A stretch of DNA of 64,000 nt. Origin: Coenobita brevimanus. Lineage: Eukaryota; Arthropoda; Malacostraca; Decapoda; Coenobitidae. The position numbers and the translations under genes were made by a program. Location: NCBI GenBank assembly GCA_032717465.1, contig CM064657.1, forward strand, positions 19,247,232 through 19,311,231, read 5' to 3'. The notes beneath the pieces were generated by a model. The model saw only the letters and a program-made list of their open reading frames with translations. It had not been told where the DNA came from and did no database searches. Position 1 is the stretch's first letter; each line of letters begins with the position of its first letter. Positions 1-12,175 of this stretch are shown here, piece after piece.

Positions 1-74
1 GATGCAGCTCTCATTTCAGGGGTGGTTAAAGTAATCTGATCTGACTGATTACAATCAGAAAAAAAAAAAAAAAG

Positions 75-378
75 CTAGAACTCTGTAACTGTCCTATGGA
101 CAATCATTAGTCTCTGTCTACTGTTTCTCATTGACATTGACTCCATTGTGGAGATTCGGATTTTTTTTTTCTTGTCAACAATGGTCCGTGCCAGGACACA
201 TAACCTGGGCCCTTCAGATTCCTTGCCCAGTCTCCAGCTCTCTTGGACTCGTTGGGAGACTCCGAGACCTTAATAATAATCATGAGTTATGTATTATTGT
301 GGTGTAGCTACTATAAAGATATTTGGCTTTTTTTTTTTTTTTTGCCTATCAGCCACTGCGGCCGAAGCCCCTGGTCAT

Positions 379-395
<17 letters not shown>
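75..395 (+). repeat. Copy A of a ~300 bp dispersed/tandem repeat family
   Basis: The segment shares an ordered set of phrases with copies near 6.5, 11.2, 11.4, 11.9, 12.9 and 13.2 kb: a T-run preceded by GGAGATT, a block ending CCAGGACACATAACCTGGG, then CCTTCAGATTCCTTG, then an AATAATAAT stretch. It ends with GGCCGAAGCCCCTGGTCATT, also present at the end of the copy near 11.7 kb. All copies lie on the plus strand. No coding frame is conserved, so it looks like a non-coding repeat of unknown origin. Confidence 0.75.
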
Positions 396-1050
<655 letters not shown>

Positions 1051-1180
1051 TGTTACGTCCCAGTCCCCGTACTGCCACATATATATATATATATTGTTAC
1101 GTCCCAGTCCCCGTACTGCCACATATATATATATATATTGTTACGTCCCAGTCCCCGTACTGCCACATATATATATATAT
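1051..1180. repeat. LTR-edge minisatellite, 3 units of 42-44 bp
   Basis: Three units start at 1051, 1095 and 1139. Each consists of the first 29 bp of the adjacent LTR (TGTTACGTCCCAGTCCCC..., ending at ACTGCCACA) followed by a short TA run. The complete LTR starts as the fourth unit at 1181. The unit therefore contains one retrotransposon terminus plus flanking microsatellite, amplified in tandem. Confidence 0.93.
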
Positions 1181-2149
1181 TGTTACGTCCCAGTCCCCGT
1201 ACTGCCACAGGCTCCAACAGCAGTTGTACGGTTCAGGAAGGACGTTGCCCAGTGAGTTGTTCTTCTTATGGTCAGCCTTTAGGTGTGCAGTACACAAGAT
1301 CAGCTGAGGCGAAAATAAACACTGGCTCCTTAAAGTAGTTCACTGTCTTTATTTTCCAAATAATTCCACTTAATGCTTTTCAACTTCACTGTTCTCACAA
1401 GCACTGGAGCTATACACACTTTACTGATTGCAGTTACACTTAATGTTTAACAACACTTCACAGTTAGTACACTTAATGCTTGCTAACACTTCACTTATTA
1501 CACAAGTACTGAAAATAATCTTCACTGACAGTAATTACACTTAATACACTTCACTTTCTTCTCAAGTTCCACTGATATACAAACTTCAATAACCCGTCAC
1601 TGTTTGCCACTGTTTTCACAAGTACCGAAAATATACAATCTTCAGAGACAGTAATTACACTTAATGCCTGCAAAGCAACTCTCCACAAACTTCACTAACA
1701 GCACTGCACCAAAACCGACTCCACTTCACTCACTGAACTGAAACCCGACTCCACTCGTAATAGTCTCTACACCATCTTATATAAGCTTGCATTACTCTCG
1801 AAACTTCTACTTCTCCAACATTCTAGGGCATACTGTCTTGCATCAGCCCCTAGCAACAACAGTTACCAACTACGAGACATCAAAACATGCTAGAGTTTCC
1901 CTACATTACATAACACTCTAAATCATTTACCATACGAACTTAAACTGCATGATTTAACAAGCAATCACTTAAATAAAACATTATAAAGAAAAAGAGCATA
2001 AAAAGTAAATGAATGTTTAACTTACGAAATAACTACGCTCACTAACACCAGGCAAACTGGCAACTCTGATGACTCGTACCGAAACTTACAGTACCAGAAA
2101 CGTCTCGAAGGTACAAGACTACCTAACTGGCATATAGCCCTTCATAACA
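1181..2149 (-). repeat. 3' LTR of the gag-integrase Gypsy element
   Basis: Begins TGTTACGTCCC and ends TTCATAACA on the plus strand (5'-TGT...ACA-3'). Read on the minus strand it holds a TATA-like TATATAAG near 1777-1786 and an AATAAAG polyadenylation-type signal near 1342-1355, in the order expected for U3 and R. It matches the copy at 4952-5921 over its whole length. Confidence 0.93.
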
Positions 2150-2163
2150 CTACCCCCTCCCTA
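2150..2163 (-). other. Polypurine tract of the gag-integrase element
   Basis: The minus strand reads AGGGAGGGGGTAG immediately before the 3' LTR, the usual place for the plus-strand primer. Confidence 0.75.
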
Positions 2164-2235
2164 GTTCTTTGTCGTCCCGACAAAACTACACAGTATACAC
2201 AAACATAAACATAAACCCTAATTCTAATGAAACAT

Positions 2236-2613
2236 CTAACTATACATAAAATAATCTTTCAACTTATCAGGTCTTCTTCTATGCCGCTTACAACGATGTC
2301 CTGGTTCCTTCACATAGTCCACTCCTCCAGGAAGGTCTTGGTCCTCTTCTTGATTCACTTCTTCCCTCGGGACACTGTCACCATCTTCTTGCACTTCAGC
2401 TCCTTGGTCTTCAACATCCTCGGCTGCGGGTGAACACAATTCCTCAGAGACATCACAGCTGTACTGTCCTGGCCCATGGTACTGCCACAGACGATTCACG
2501 TGTACCACCTTTGAGCGAGACTTCCTGCCTCCCCGAATCCGATATGTTACGTCCGATAGGTGGTCCAACACAGTGTAAGGCCTGTCCCATGGGCTCTGAA
2601 ACTTTGGTGACTG
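2236..2613 (-). pseudogene. Frameshifted C-terminal end of the integrase polyprotein
   Basis: The frame at 2571-2236 (111 aa) begins with a V-L-D-H-L-S-D-V-T-Y-R-I type segment and KVVHVNRLWQYHGPGQ. This is the module that follows the integrase core in Ty3/Gypsy pol proteins and continues the protein encoded upstream. A frameshift or stop between about 2570 and 2614 separates it from the 767-aa ORF. The tail is acidic and proline-poor with no recognised domain. Confidence 0.75.
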
Positions 2614-4917
2614 TCACTTCTTATGCTGAGGATTGTATAACCAGACTTGGTCACCATCTTTGAAGCTCACTTCACTTGCCTTGGCATCATACTTGCACTT
2701 CATCACTTCTCCTGAAAACTTGAGGGCTCCTCGCACTTGATGATGTACCTCAGCCAGCTTTTCCTGAAGGTGCTTTGCATAGCCGGTGGTGTCTGTAGGC
2801 AGCTCTTCACCAGGTGGTCTTTCCATTAACAAGTCGACAGGTAAATGTAACTCGTGGCCCAACATCAGTTTTGCAGGAGTGTACCCAGTAGACTCGTGGG
2901 TTGCAGACCGATATGCCATCAGCAAAGCAGGTAATTTCTGGTCCCAGTCTGTTTGTCCATCAATGCAGTACTTGGCCAGTTCTTGCCCCAGGGTGCAGTT
3001 GAATTTCTCCACCATCCCATCTGACTGTGGCCTTAGTGGGGTCGTCCTGGTCTTCTTGATCCCCAATAACTTGCAGCACTCATGGAACACAGCAGACTTG
3101 AAGTTTCTACCCTGGTCTGAATGTAGCTCTTGTGGCATCCCAAAACGACAGAAAAACTGATCAACCAACACCTGAGCAACAGTCGCAGCCTCTTGATCGG
3201 GGATGGCATAGGCTTCAGGCCACTTTGTGAAGTAGTCCATGGCGACACATATATACCGGTTTCCTCTCTCAGTGAGTGGCAAAGGTCCAGCAATGTCCAC
3301 CACGACTCTTTCCATCGGTGCACCCACTTGGTACAGCTGAAGAGGGGCGCAACCATGTTTCTTGGGTCCCTTCTTGGCACAGCACACATCACAGGCCCGA
3401 CACCACTCTTCAACATCCTGACGCATGCCAATCCAGTAGAACATCTGTCGCAGCTGGCTTAAAGTTTTCTTCACTCCCTGGTGCCCACTAGTGATCTTGT
3501 TATGGGACTCATCCAAGATCTCTGACCTCATCTTCTTTGGAACCACCAGTTGCCAATACTTGTTGAGGCCATCGGCTGTCTCCCACTGATGCTCCAATAG
3601 TCCGTTGCAACGAAGAAGGTCCCACTGACTCCAGCAGCTCCTGGTCGCAGGGCCCAATCTGGAAACTCCTCCCCATGATGGTCGCACTGTACTCCACTGC
3701 AGCCACTCTAGCACTAGTTGCAAATCTGCACCCTCCATCTGCATCCTCCCCAGGTTTTCTTTGTCCGACGCCGGCCCCATTACTACAGTACACCTGCATT
3801 TCTTCCTATGATTCCCATTCCTACTACACTCCTTGCTGTCTGTTTCTCTGTCTTCTCGCACGCTATTCATCAAGGTTCTCCTGCATTTCTTCAGTGGTGG
3901 TTCTTCTGCAGCCCTCTTCTTATCCTCCCAACCATTCTGATCCGCAAGTAACTCAAACTGTGCATGGTAAGCTTCCCAAGATACTCTACCATCACTTTCT
4001 TGAGGTTTCTTCTTAACTGGATCCCCATTATAGCCATGCACTTCACTGGTTTTGGGCCTACTAACTGAGGCATCATAATTAAGTCCAGGACTTACAACTT
4101 CTGCATTCTGATTATTCAGCCTTGTAATGTTATCTTCAGATGCCAGGGATCCGTCAAGATTCATCATACACTGTCCATTCCCTTCATATGCTTCCTGTAC
4201 ACTAACCTGAGGCTCAGCAGTGCAATATTTCTCTACAGCCTCAATTTTCTCACTAATTATCTTCTCATGATTGACTACATGCTTCAACTGGTTATCTACA
4301 TGCCGTCTGCACTCCGTCACTATTTCCTCACTAACTGACTTCAACCGGTCGTCTACATGCTGTCTGCACTCCACCATTATTCCCTCACTAACCTTCAGCT
4401 GGTTGTCCACATCCTGTCTGCACTCCGTCACTATTTCCTCATTAACTGTCTTCAATTGTTCATCTACATGCTGTTTACAATCTGTCACATTATTGCTTAC
4501 CTCATACTTCTGCTGCTCTAGCTCGGCATCTACTTCCTCCTTAAGCTGTTGCTGTTCTTCCCTGATTTCCCCCATGAATGCATCTAGCTGCCCTTGCATC
4601 CTCGGTTGTACTTTCTTCTGTTGTTCCTCTGATGCCTCTTGAAGTTGCTCATATCGTTCTTTTTGTTCAACACGTTGTGCCTCTAGTTGTTCACTTTGTG
4701 GCTTCAGTTGTACCCTTTGTACCTGAAATTGTTCTTTCTCTCCTTCAATCATTGCCAGTAGTTGGACACTTCGTGCTTCTAACTGTGCATGGAGTTTTTC
4801 CTGTCCTTTACTCTGTGCTTGTAATAGTTTCATAATTCCACCCAGCGATGCCTCTTTCTGCCTAGCTTGGCCTCTTGTCTTGACACCTTCTTGCTCCATG
4901 TCGAAGATTAGACTCAC
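2614..4917 (-). CDS. gag-integrase fusion ORF (767 aa)
   Basis: Residues ~30-235 are a gag-like coiled-coil region rich in Q and E. It includes about four ~21-residue repeats with the core ECRQHVDNQLK (residues 147-212). Residues ~312-337 look like the start of a capsid domain that is then cut off. From ~395 the protein becomes pol: an H-H-C-C zinc-binding domain (H472, H479, C509, C512) and a Ty3/Gypsy integrase core with D541, D601 and E637, spacing D-59-D-35-E. All three catalytic acids are present. Most of capsid, nucleocapsid, protease, RT and RNase H are missing, yet the junction is in frame. The start lies just inside the primer-binding site, as expected for gag. It cannot make cDNA alone; movement would need a complete relative. 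Whether the fusion is a one-off deletion or a propagated form cannot be told from one copy. Confidence 0.88.
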   Translation of the reverse strand: MSLIFDMEQEGVKTRGQARQKEASLGGIMKLLQAQSKGQEKLHAQLEARSVQLLAMIEGEKEQFQVQRVQLKPQSEQLEAQRVEQKERYEQLQEASEEQQKKVQPRMQGQLDAFMGEIREEQQQLKEEVDAELEQQKYEVSNNVTDCKQHVDEQLKTVNEEIVTECRQDVDNQLKVSEGIMVECRQHVDDRLKSVSEEIVTECRRHVDNQLKHVVNHEKIISEKIEAVEKYCTAEPQVSVQEAYEGNGQCMMNLDGSLASEDNITRLNNQNAEVVSPGLNYDASVSRPKTSEVHGYNGDPVKKKPQESDGRVSWEAYHAQFELLADQNGWEDKKRAAEEPPLKKCRRTLMNSVREDRETDSKECSRNGNHRKKCRCTVVMGPASDKENLGRMQMEGADLQLVLEWLQWSTVRPSWGGVSRLGPATRSCWSQWDLLRCNGLLEHQWETADGLNKYWQLVVPKKMRSEILDESHNKITSGHQGVKKTLSQLRQMFYWIGMRQDVEEWCRACDVCCAKKGPKKHGCAPLQLYQVGAPMERVVVDIAGPLPLTERGNRYICVAMDYFTKWPEAYAIPDQEAATVAQVLVDQFFCRFGMPQELHSDQGRNFKSAVFHECCKLLGIKKTRTTPLRPQSDGMVEKFNCTLGQELAKYCIDGQTDWDQKLPALLMAYRSATHESTGYTPAKLMLGHELHLPVDLLMERPPGEELPTDTTGYAKHLQEKLAEVHHQVRGALKFSGEVMKCKYDAKASEVSFKDGDQVWLYNPQHKK

Positions 4918-4934
4918 TGCAGCCCTGAATAATT

Positions 4935-4950
4935 CTCACTCCTGACACCA
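4935..4950 (-). other. Primer-binding site, tRNA-Leu type
   Basis: One base after the 5' LTR, the minus strand reads TGGTGTCAGGAGTGAG. Animal tRNA-Leu molecules commonly end in CACTCCTGACA plus CCA, which pairs with this site over about 14 bases. The match rests on general knowledge of tRNA-Leu 3' ends. Confidence 0.75.
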
Positions 4951-4951
4951 G

Positions 4952-6055
<1,104 letters not shown>

Positions 6056-6176
6056 ATACCTAATCTAAAAACCCTAAAACTAATAACCTAACACACAAAT
6101 CGCTAACCTATACTAAATCCTAAAGATACAAATAGGTAAACCTACACTAATGGTAAAAATACTACACCCATGAGAA

Positions 6177-6514
6177 CACCATCGACTGCAGATATGTAAT
6201 GCCTTTCTACATTACATACCTGCACTCAACATCTGCTGACTGTCATTCGGGGCACAAACAAATACAGGGGACATAATCATATGAAAAGGAACCAGACGAT
6301 TCAAGAGTGTTTCCATATACTTCAGCTGTCGGTCCTAATTACTTATACAATATGGTATAAAAAGTTTATATATTTACAAGAAGTGAAGGACCTCCCCCAA
6401 CAGTACACCATCGACTGAATAAGCCCAATACTTTTCTATATTGCACACTTGCACTCTCAACTGGTGACCGTCAGGTGAGGTACAGGGTTTAATGAAAGGG
6501 AACTTTGCCGGGTG
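6177..6514 (+). repeat. Two diverged copies of a ~228 bp repeat
   Basis: CACCATCGACTG recurs at about 6179 and 6407. Each is followed by a similar AT-rich stretch, then TGCACTC, CAAC, CTG and TGACTGTCA/TGACCGTCA. Identity is modest. The first copy runs about 228 bp and the second is cut by the start of repeat copy B. The bases between 6053 and 6176 hold nothing recognisable. Confidence 0.55.
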
Positions 6515-6917
6515 GTAAGGTATGTTCAATATAAAAAGATCTAAAGACCCTAAGAAAACTTCATGTGTAATATGATCAAGGGATCTGGCAAAGGTGTCGA
6601 AGAATGTATGCATCTGCAACTGTTTCTTACAGTGATCTTGGCCCCATTGGGAAGATTTGGATTTTTTTTTCATCATCAATGTTCCATGCCAGGACACATA
6701 ACCTGGGACCTTCAGATCCTTAAGCAGTCTCTGGTTCTCCTGAAGTCATTTTGGGACTATGAGGTGAGAATAATAATTACAGTAGTCTGCACCTACACAG
6801 TACATGAAGACTAATAATACTAGCAAAAACAATAGTCTCCATCTGCCTAATAGGTGGAGACTACCTACAATTCTATAACTGTCCTACGGACAGTCATTAG
6901 TCTACTCCTACTTCTTC
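6515..6917 (+). repeat. Copy B of the ~300 bp repeat family
   Basis: Contains all the family landmarks: GGTAAGGTATG, a GATCT...GACCCTAAG block, AAAGGTGTCGAAGAA, the T-run, CCAGGACACATAACCTGGG and the AATAATAAT block. It ends with two short hairpins, AGTCTCCA...GGTGGAGACT near 6834-6863 and CTGTCCTACGGACAG near 6879. The next unit (C) is found only on the far side of the piggyBac-type element. Confidence 0.8.
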
Positions 6918-7051
6918 TTAACCCCTTAACCGCGGAGCGTCACTTTCATGATGCTCGGGCGCAATGGATCATACCGCGGGGCATCACTTTTGTGATTCTG
7001 TGTTATTTTGAATTCTTCTGGGCTTACAAGTGATGGCTTGTATCATCTATC

Positions 7052-8064
7052 AGTACTGCCAATGTCCAACAGTAGTCAGCACTCCAAATCTCATCTGTAC
7101 TCCCATCCATTGTTGACAATTTAGCCATTTTTCTCCATTCCTGACTCCCCTCCCTACCTCCCCTCCATTACCCTCTCCTCTCGCCTGCCCGGCCACGCTG
7201 TGCCAAACAAATCTTCCCCTGAATTTTTCACTGATTTCATCCATTGAAATAAGCCTTATGCCCTATTCTTATACAAAATAGTTTATACAAAAAAGAAATA
7301 AGGTAAGTGATAGTGCTATACACCTGGAATTGGCTAATTATCACCTGACAACGCCTCACGCGCACACGTTCGCTAATTTCCCACGGTAATTTCCCCTTTG
7401 AAATATGCCATATAATCTATTCTCATAATGAAAATATTTACAAGAAAGGAAAGGAGAAGCCTAAGTGATATTTACATTCACCTGGAACTATCTATTTTTT
7501 TTATGTATTGTCGAGATTTCCTACCAATTATTTTTTAGCATGTACTGCTAATGTCCAACAATAGTCAGCACTCCTGATCTCATCTGTACTCCCATCCATT
7601 GTTGACAATTTAGCCATTTTTCCCCATTCTTGACTCCCCTCCCTACCTCCCCTCCATTACCCTCTGTCCCCTCCCTACCTCACCTCCATTACCCTCTGCT
7701 CTCGCCTGCCCGGCCGCGCTGTGCTAAGCAAATCTTCCCCAGAATTTTCCACTGATTTCATCCATTGAAATAAGCCCTATGCCCTATTCTTATACAAAAT
7801 AATATATCCAAAAAAGAAATAAGATAAGTGATAGTGTTATACACCTGGAATTGGCTAATTATCACCTGACAACACCTCATGTGCACTCGTTCACTAATTT
7901 CCCACGGTAATTTCCCCTTTTAAATATGCCGTATAATCTATTCTCGTAATAAAAATATATATAAGAAAGGAAGAGAGAAGCCTAAGTGATATTTACATTC
8001 ACCTGGAACTACCTATTTTTTTATGTATTGTCGAGATTTCCTACCAATCATTTCTTAGCATGTA
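7052..8064 (+). repeat. ~500 bp tandem duplication inside the piggyBac-type element
   Basis: The block 7052-7543 is repeated at 7544-8064 with scattered substitutions. Both copies start GTACTGCYAATGTCCAACA and end TTTTTAGCATGTA or TTTCTTAGCATGTA. The second copy has an extra ~28 bp where the CCTCCATTACCCTCTG phrase is itself doubled. It lies between the left terminus and the transposase, so it is a duplication of the 5' non-coding region. Confidence 0.9.
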
Positions 8065-8157
8065 AGTTAGCAGCTGTCACCCTGTTGACATTGTCAACCC
8101 TTGCCTGCCCATATATGCCGCGTCATTCAGTTTCTTGTCGTCCTCTGAGGTCAAACC

Positions 8158-10373
8158 ATGTCGCACTCGCGACCCGCCATTTCCGACGCTTCTGCGTCCA
8201 TTGCAAAGGGCCCTGTGACCTCTACCCCTAGAAAAACTCGTGGGGGAAGCAGGAAAGAACTAAGTGACTTAGCAGTGGAACGAGAACTGGCAAAATTATC
8301 AATGATAATGATGGATAGTGACTTTGATCCTTCGGGTGAATCGTGTGATGAGCAGGGGGAGGAAATCGTCACAGAAACTCCTACTACGAGTGCTTCAGTG
8401 TCCCAAGTTATCCCTAGCTCCAAAGGAAAGGAGCCCGTAGTGCAGCAAGGGAAGGAATTTGGGAAGGGAGTGAAAAGGCGGCAGGTTAGCCCTGGAACAA
8501 TGGCCCCGCGTGACCCAGCCCGCCATGAGTCCTGAGGTGAATCACCTCCCCACTCCCCCAGCCCCACTTCACTAATTTCTTCCTCATCTTCAGCAGAATT
8601 TTCTCCTGAGTCTTTGTCGTCAGAGTCTCCACCAGCATCTACAGTGAAGGCAGGCTGTAGGGGAAGAGGTAAATCCCTGACACGTAAAAGTAGAGTAGCA
8701 AGTAGAGTAAGGGCTGCTAGTACTACACGGCAACTTAGGGTCAGTGCGAGTGACCTTGAAACAGCCCAGTCTGCCTCATAGCCACCCTTCACCCTCACCC
8801 ACCCTACACCGCCACAACAGGGAATCCTGGACGCCTTCGTGTGGACGGAAGGTTCCAATTTTGTCCCAGAACATTTCATTTCGACGAGAGTTCCCCAGGG
8901 ATACAGCCTGCCTTCACTCTTGATGAGGAGGCTGAGTGTGTGGACTTCCTTTTGGCCCTCCTCAATGATGAAGTCATGCAGCACTTATGTGATGAGACAA
9001 ACAGGTATGAATCACAACGTCCTGGAAGTGGTGCAGATGCAGCGAAGATGCAACAGTGGACCGTGCTTGGAGTGCAGGAGCTGTATGTGTTCTTCACCCT
9101 CATGCTTCTCATGCCGCACTCAAAGAAGCATGAGTTGGAAGAATACTGATCCATGGACCCCTTACTACCATCATCCACCTTCAATAAGTACATGGCCAGA
9201 GATCGCTTCCGGAACATCGTGGGAAACCTGCACTTCGCCAACAATGATGTACCTTCCCAGACCGACCCACTCTGGAAGATCCGGGAGATTCTGAGCAGAA
9301 TGAAGGATAAGTTTATGTCATTCTTCCACCCCTTTCAGAAGGATGTCATAGATGAATCCTTGGTTTTGTTCAGAGGACGTCTTAGGTTTGTATAGTACAT
9401 TCCAAGCAAACGCCATCACTTTGGAATCAAGTTCTTTGTACTGTGTGACTGTAAGACGGGGTACATCCTTGACTTCATCATCTATTCAGCCAACACTGTC
9501 GATCTCGATAAAACACACCCCCTTGGCTTCTCAGGCTGTGTAGTGAAAGTACTCCTTGAAAGGTATTTTGGTGGGAATCATGTGCTGTATACTGACAACT
9601 ATTATACAGCACCGAAACTTGCTAAATACCTTTCAGAGCACGGCATCGGCTCCTGCGGCACTGTGAAGAGCAATCGTGCCCACTTCCCCAAATTCCCAGA
9701 GGCAGGAACCTTGCGGTAAGGAGACGTGCACCTACTCAAGTCTGAGAAGATGCTGGCAATACAGTGGCATGACAAGAGGGTCGTGCACATGCTCACCACC
9801 GTACACAAGGGGGACATGAAAGACAGTGGGAAGGTCGACCATAGGACAGGAGAACCTGTGAGGAAACCTGATGCTGTCATAGACTATAATATCAACATGC
9901 GGCTGGTGGACAAGTCTGACATGATGATTGGAGAGATCGACTGCCTCAGGAAGAATACTAAGTGGTAAAGGAAAGTTTTTTTTTGCATCTCCTTGACATG
10001 ACGATGCTGAACGCCTTCATCCTGTACAAGATGAAGGTAAAGCCACCCAAGTCCTTCTCCCTGAGGTTGTTTGCCAGGACTTGTGTTCAGCAGCTGCTTG
10101 AGAGATATGGTAGGGTGACAGTAGCAGTTCCAAGGCACCATGCAGTAAGACTTCCCGACAGACTTGAGCAGAGTGCGTACATGGATCGGCCCAGACTGGT
10201 GCAAATGCCTGCCACAACCAAGAGGAAGGCTGCGATTCGCAGGTGCCAGGTGTGTGCACATACCACCTGACGCACACCTGAGCACAAACGCACCTCTTGG
10301 CAGTGGGCTGAGTACCAGGTTCCCCTATGCGTTACCTGCTTCTTTGATTACCACAGCCTGAAGCAGTTCTAAA
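8158..10373 (+). pseudogene. piggyBac-type transposase (PGBD-like), degenerate
   Basis: The start at 8158 follows a long non-coding leader and gives an acidic, serine-rich N-terminus. The catalytic region is recognisable from ~8840: an FDES...FTLDEEAEC start, then ALLPSSTFNKYMARDRFRNI-like text at ~9160-9240. The three acidic positions sit in IDESLVLFRGRL (~9348), LYTDNYYTAP (~9585) and MRLVDKSDM (~9898). A cysteine-bearing tail (RRCQVCAHTT, then LCVTC, FFDYHSLKQF) follows at ~10235-10373, like the piggyBac C-terminal cysteine domain. In-frame stops occur near 8533, 8779, 9147, 9393, 9718 and 9966, with a frameshift between 8780 and 8900. Several stops could be explained by one C-to-T or G-to-A change. 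It cannot encode an active enzyme. Confidence 0.88.
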
Positions 10374-11207
10374 AGTGCAAGTGGAAAATGTAAATAATGT
10401 GTAAATGATGTGTAAATAGCAAGTTAAAGCAATGGATGTAAATATGATGGAACAGTGTAATATAGTTTTATAAGTTACTGCATGTGACAGTCCGTAACAT
10501 AGTGTAAGTAAAATAGAAGTGTAAATATTGATAATACAATAGGAAATGTAAATTGAAATGTAAATAATTAGTAATATAAGAATATGAGTACAAACACTTG
10601 AAGTTATGACAGTGAAAATGAAACCTTGGATCTATATGTATTTTACTGAAAGAGAAATTGAATGCCTACAGTGACAATAAACTTTTATTACTGAAGAAAA
10701 CTTATGGATAAAGATTGCAGATATATATAAGTGTTATATAGTAATAGAAATATAAAGTGTGAGTGTTTTTATGAATAATAAATGACAGAATACCAGCGGC
10801 GAACGAGCGCAAGTGGGAAGCTGGTATGTGCTCATAATTTTCATTGCTTTCACGGTGTTTTTTTTTTTTTTTGGAGTATGGATTCCAAACTATTTGAAAA
10901 TCATAGAATAGTGTTTCTAGTGATAATATCAGGCTGTGGTAATCATATTACAGAGTGTACGGAAGTGTAAAGTGGTGACTTCGTTATCCAACTTCAAAAG
11001 TCTTCACAAGTCCTATGGTACTAGACAAGAGCTCAAGAAACCTCCCCAGGAGAAAGCTAAAGGTATGTGCCATATGCATATTTAATTATAATATTCTAGG
11101 ACTAATAACTGATTTTCGGCAAATATTTATACAAAGTCTGTCGGAGCGCGAATATCCCCACGGGACACGCAAGGAGCTCCAAAACAACCCCGTGGTTTAG
11201 GGGTTAA

Positions 11208-11764
11208 TGACCTTGACCCCACTGGGGAGATTTTTTTTTTTTTTTAAATCAGCAAAGGTCCATGCCAGGTTCTTCAGATCCCTTGTGCAATCTCCGATCC
11301 TGGAATAATTGCGAGAGTCTGAGGCTAGAATAATAATGATTAGTTACATACTTTCATGGTGTAGCCACATCAGGGAAGCATTGTCATGAGGTAAGGTATG
11401 TATAATATAAACAAGATCTGAAGACCCTAAGGAAAACGCTTGTGTAACATCAAGGGATCTGACAAAGGTGTTGAAGAACGTGTCTGTTTGCAACTGTTTC
11501 TTTCAGTGACTTAGACCAAATTGGGGAGATTTGAATTTTTTTTTCAATCGGCAATGGCCCATGCCAGGACACATAACCTGGGCCCTTCAGATTCCTTACA
11601 CAGTCTACCGTTCTCCTGGAATAGTAGCGAGACTTTGAGACCGAAATAATAACATTAACTTATGTATTTCTTATTCTGTAGTCACAATAAAGATGCTTCA
11701 ATGTCTTTTTTTTTTTTTGCTTATCGACCATTGAGGCCGAAGCCCCTGGTCATTAAGGTACGAA

Positions 11765-11766
<2 letters not shown>
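11208..11766 (+). repeat. Copies C and D of the ~300 bp repeat family
   Basis: Copy C starts at once after the right TTAA of the piggyBac-type element with TGACCTTGACCCCACTGGGG and continues to about 11395. Copy D follows with GGTAAGGTATG and runs to GGCCGAAGCCCCTGGTCATT near 11756. The spacing between equivalent T-run positions of C and D is about 296 bp. Removing the piggyBac-type element puts B and C about 285 bp apart, so B, C and D were one tandem array. Confidence 0.8.
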
Positions 11767-11810
<44 letters not shown>

Positions 11811-11850
11811 ACACATATATACATATATATATATATACAAACATATATAT
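11767..11850. repeat. (TA)n tract with CACATATATACATA interruptions
   Basis: TA-rich simple repeat at the end of copy D, with later TACAAACATA units. Confidence 0.9.
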
Positions 11851-11867
11851 GTGCCAGTGTATATGTA

Positions 11868-12175
11868 GTAAGGTATGTGTAATATAAAAAAAAAGATCTG
11901 AAGACCCTGAAGTAATTTCTTGTGTAAAAAAGAAGGGAGACAAAGGTGTCAAAGAATGCATGTCTGTTATTGTTTCTGATGAAGACCCCACTGGGAAGAT
12001 TTGGATTCTTTTTTCTATCAGCATTGGCCCATGCCAGGACACATAACCTGGGCCCTTCAGATTCCTTGTGTAGTCTTCAGTTCTGGAATCATTGCGAGAC
12101 TGAGGCAAGAATAATAATAGCTAGAACTCTGTAACTGTCCTACTGACAGTCACTAGTCTCCATCTACTGTTTCTT
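11868..12175 (+). repeat. Copy E of the ~300 bp repeat family
   Basis: Contains GTAAGGTATGTGTAATATAA, AAAGGTGTCAAAGAATGCAT, the T-run, CCAGGACACATAACCTGGG and ends CTGTCCTACTGACAG...GTTTCTTAG. The array is then interrupted by unrelated sequence before copy F. Confidence 0.8.

Larger units (their letters stand above)
6922..11203 (+). mobile_element. piggyBac-type DNA transposon, inactive
   Basis: TTAA occurs at both outer edges (6918-6921 and 11204-11207). Inside it are imperfect inverted termini: left CCCCTTAACCGCGGAG and right, as reverse complement, CCCCTAAACCACGGGG. TTAA targets and termini starting CCC are hallmarks of piggyBac. The left subterminal region has two similar blocks with GCGGRGCRTCACTTT. 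The transposase is broken. The region 10374-11203 holds no gene, only AT-rich subterminal sequence. Confidence 0.87.

Noticed and set aside
3509..4016. Overlapping plus-strand and alternate-frame ORFs inside the gag-integrase region
   Set aside because: They lie opposite or out of frame with the recognisable minus-strand protein and have no motifs of their own.
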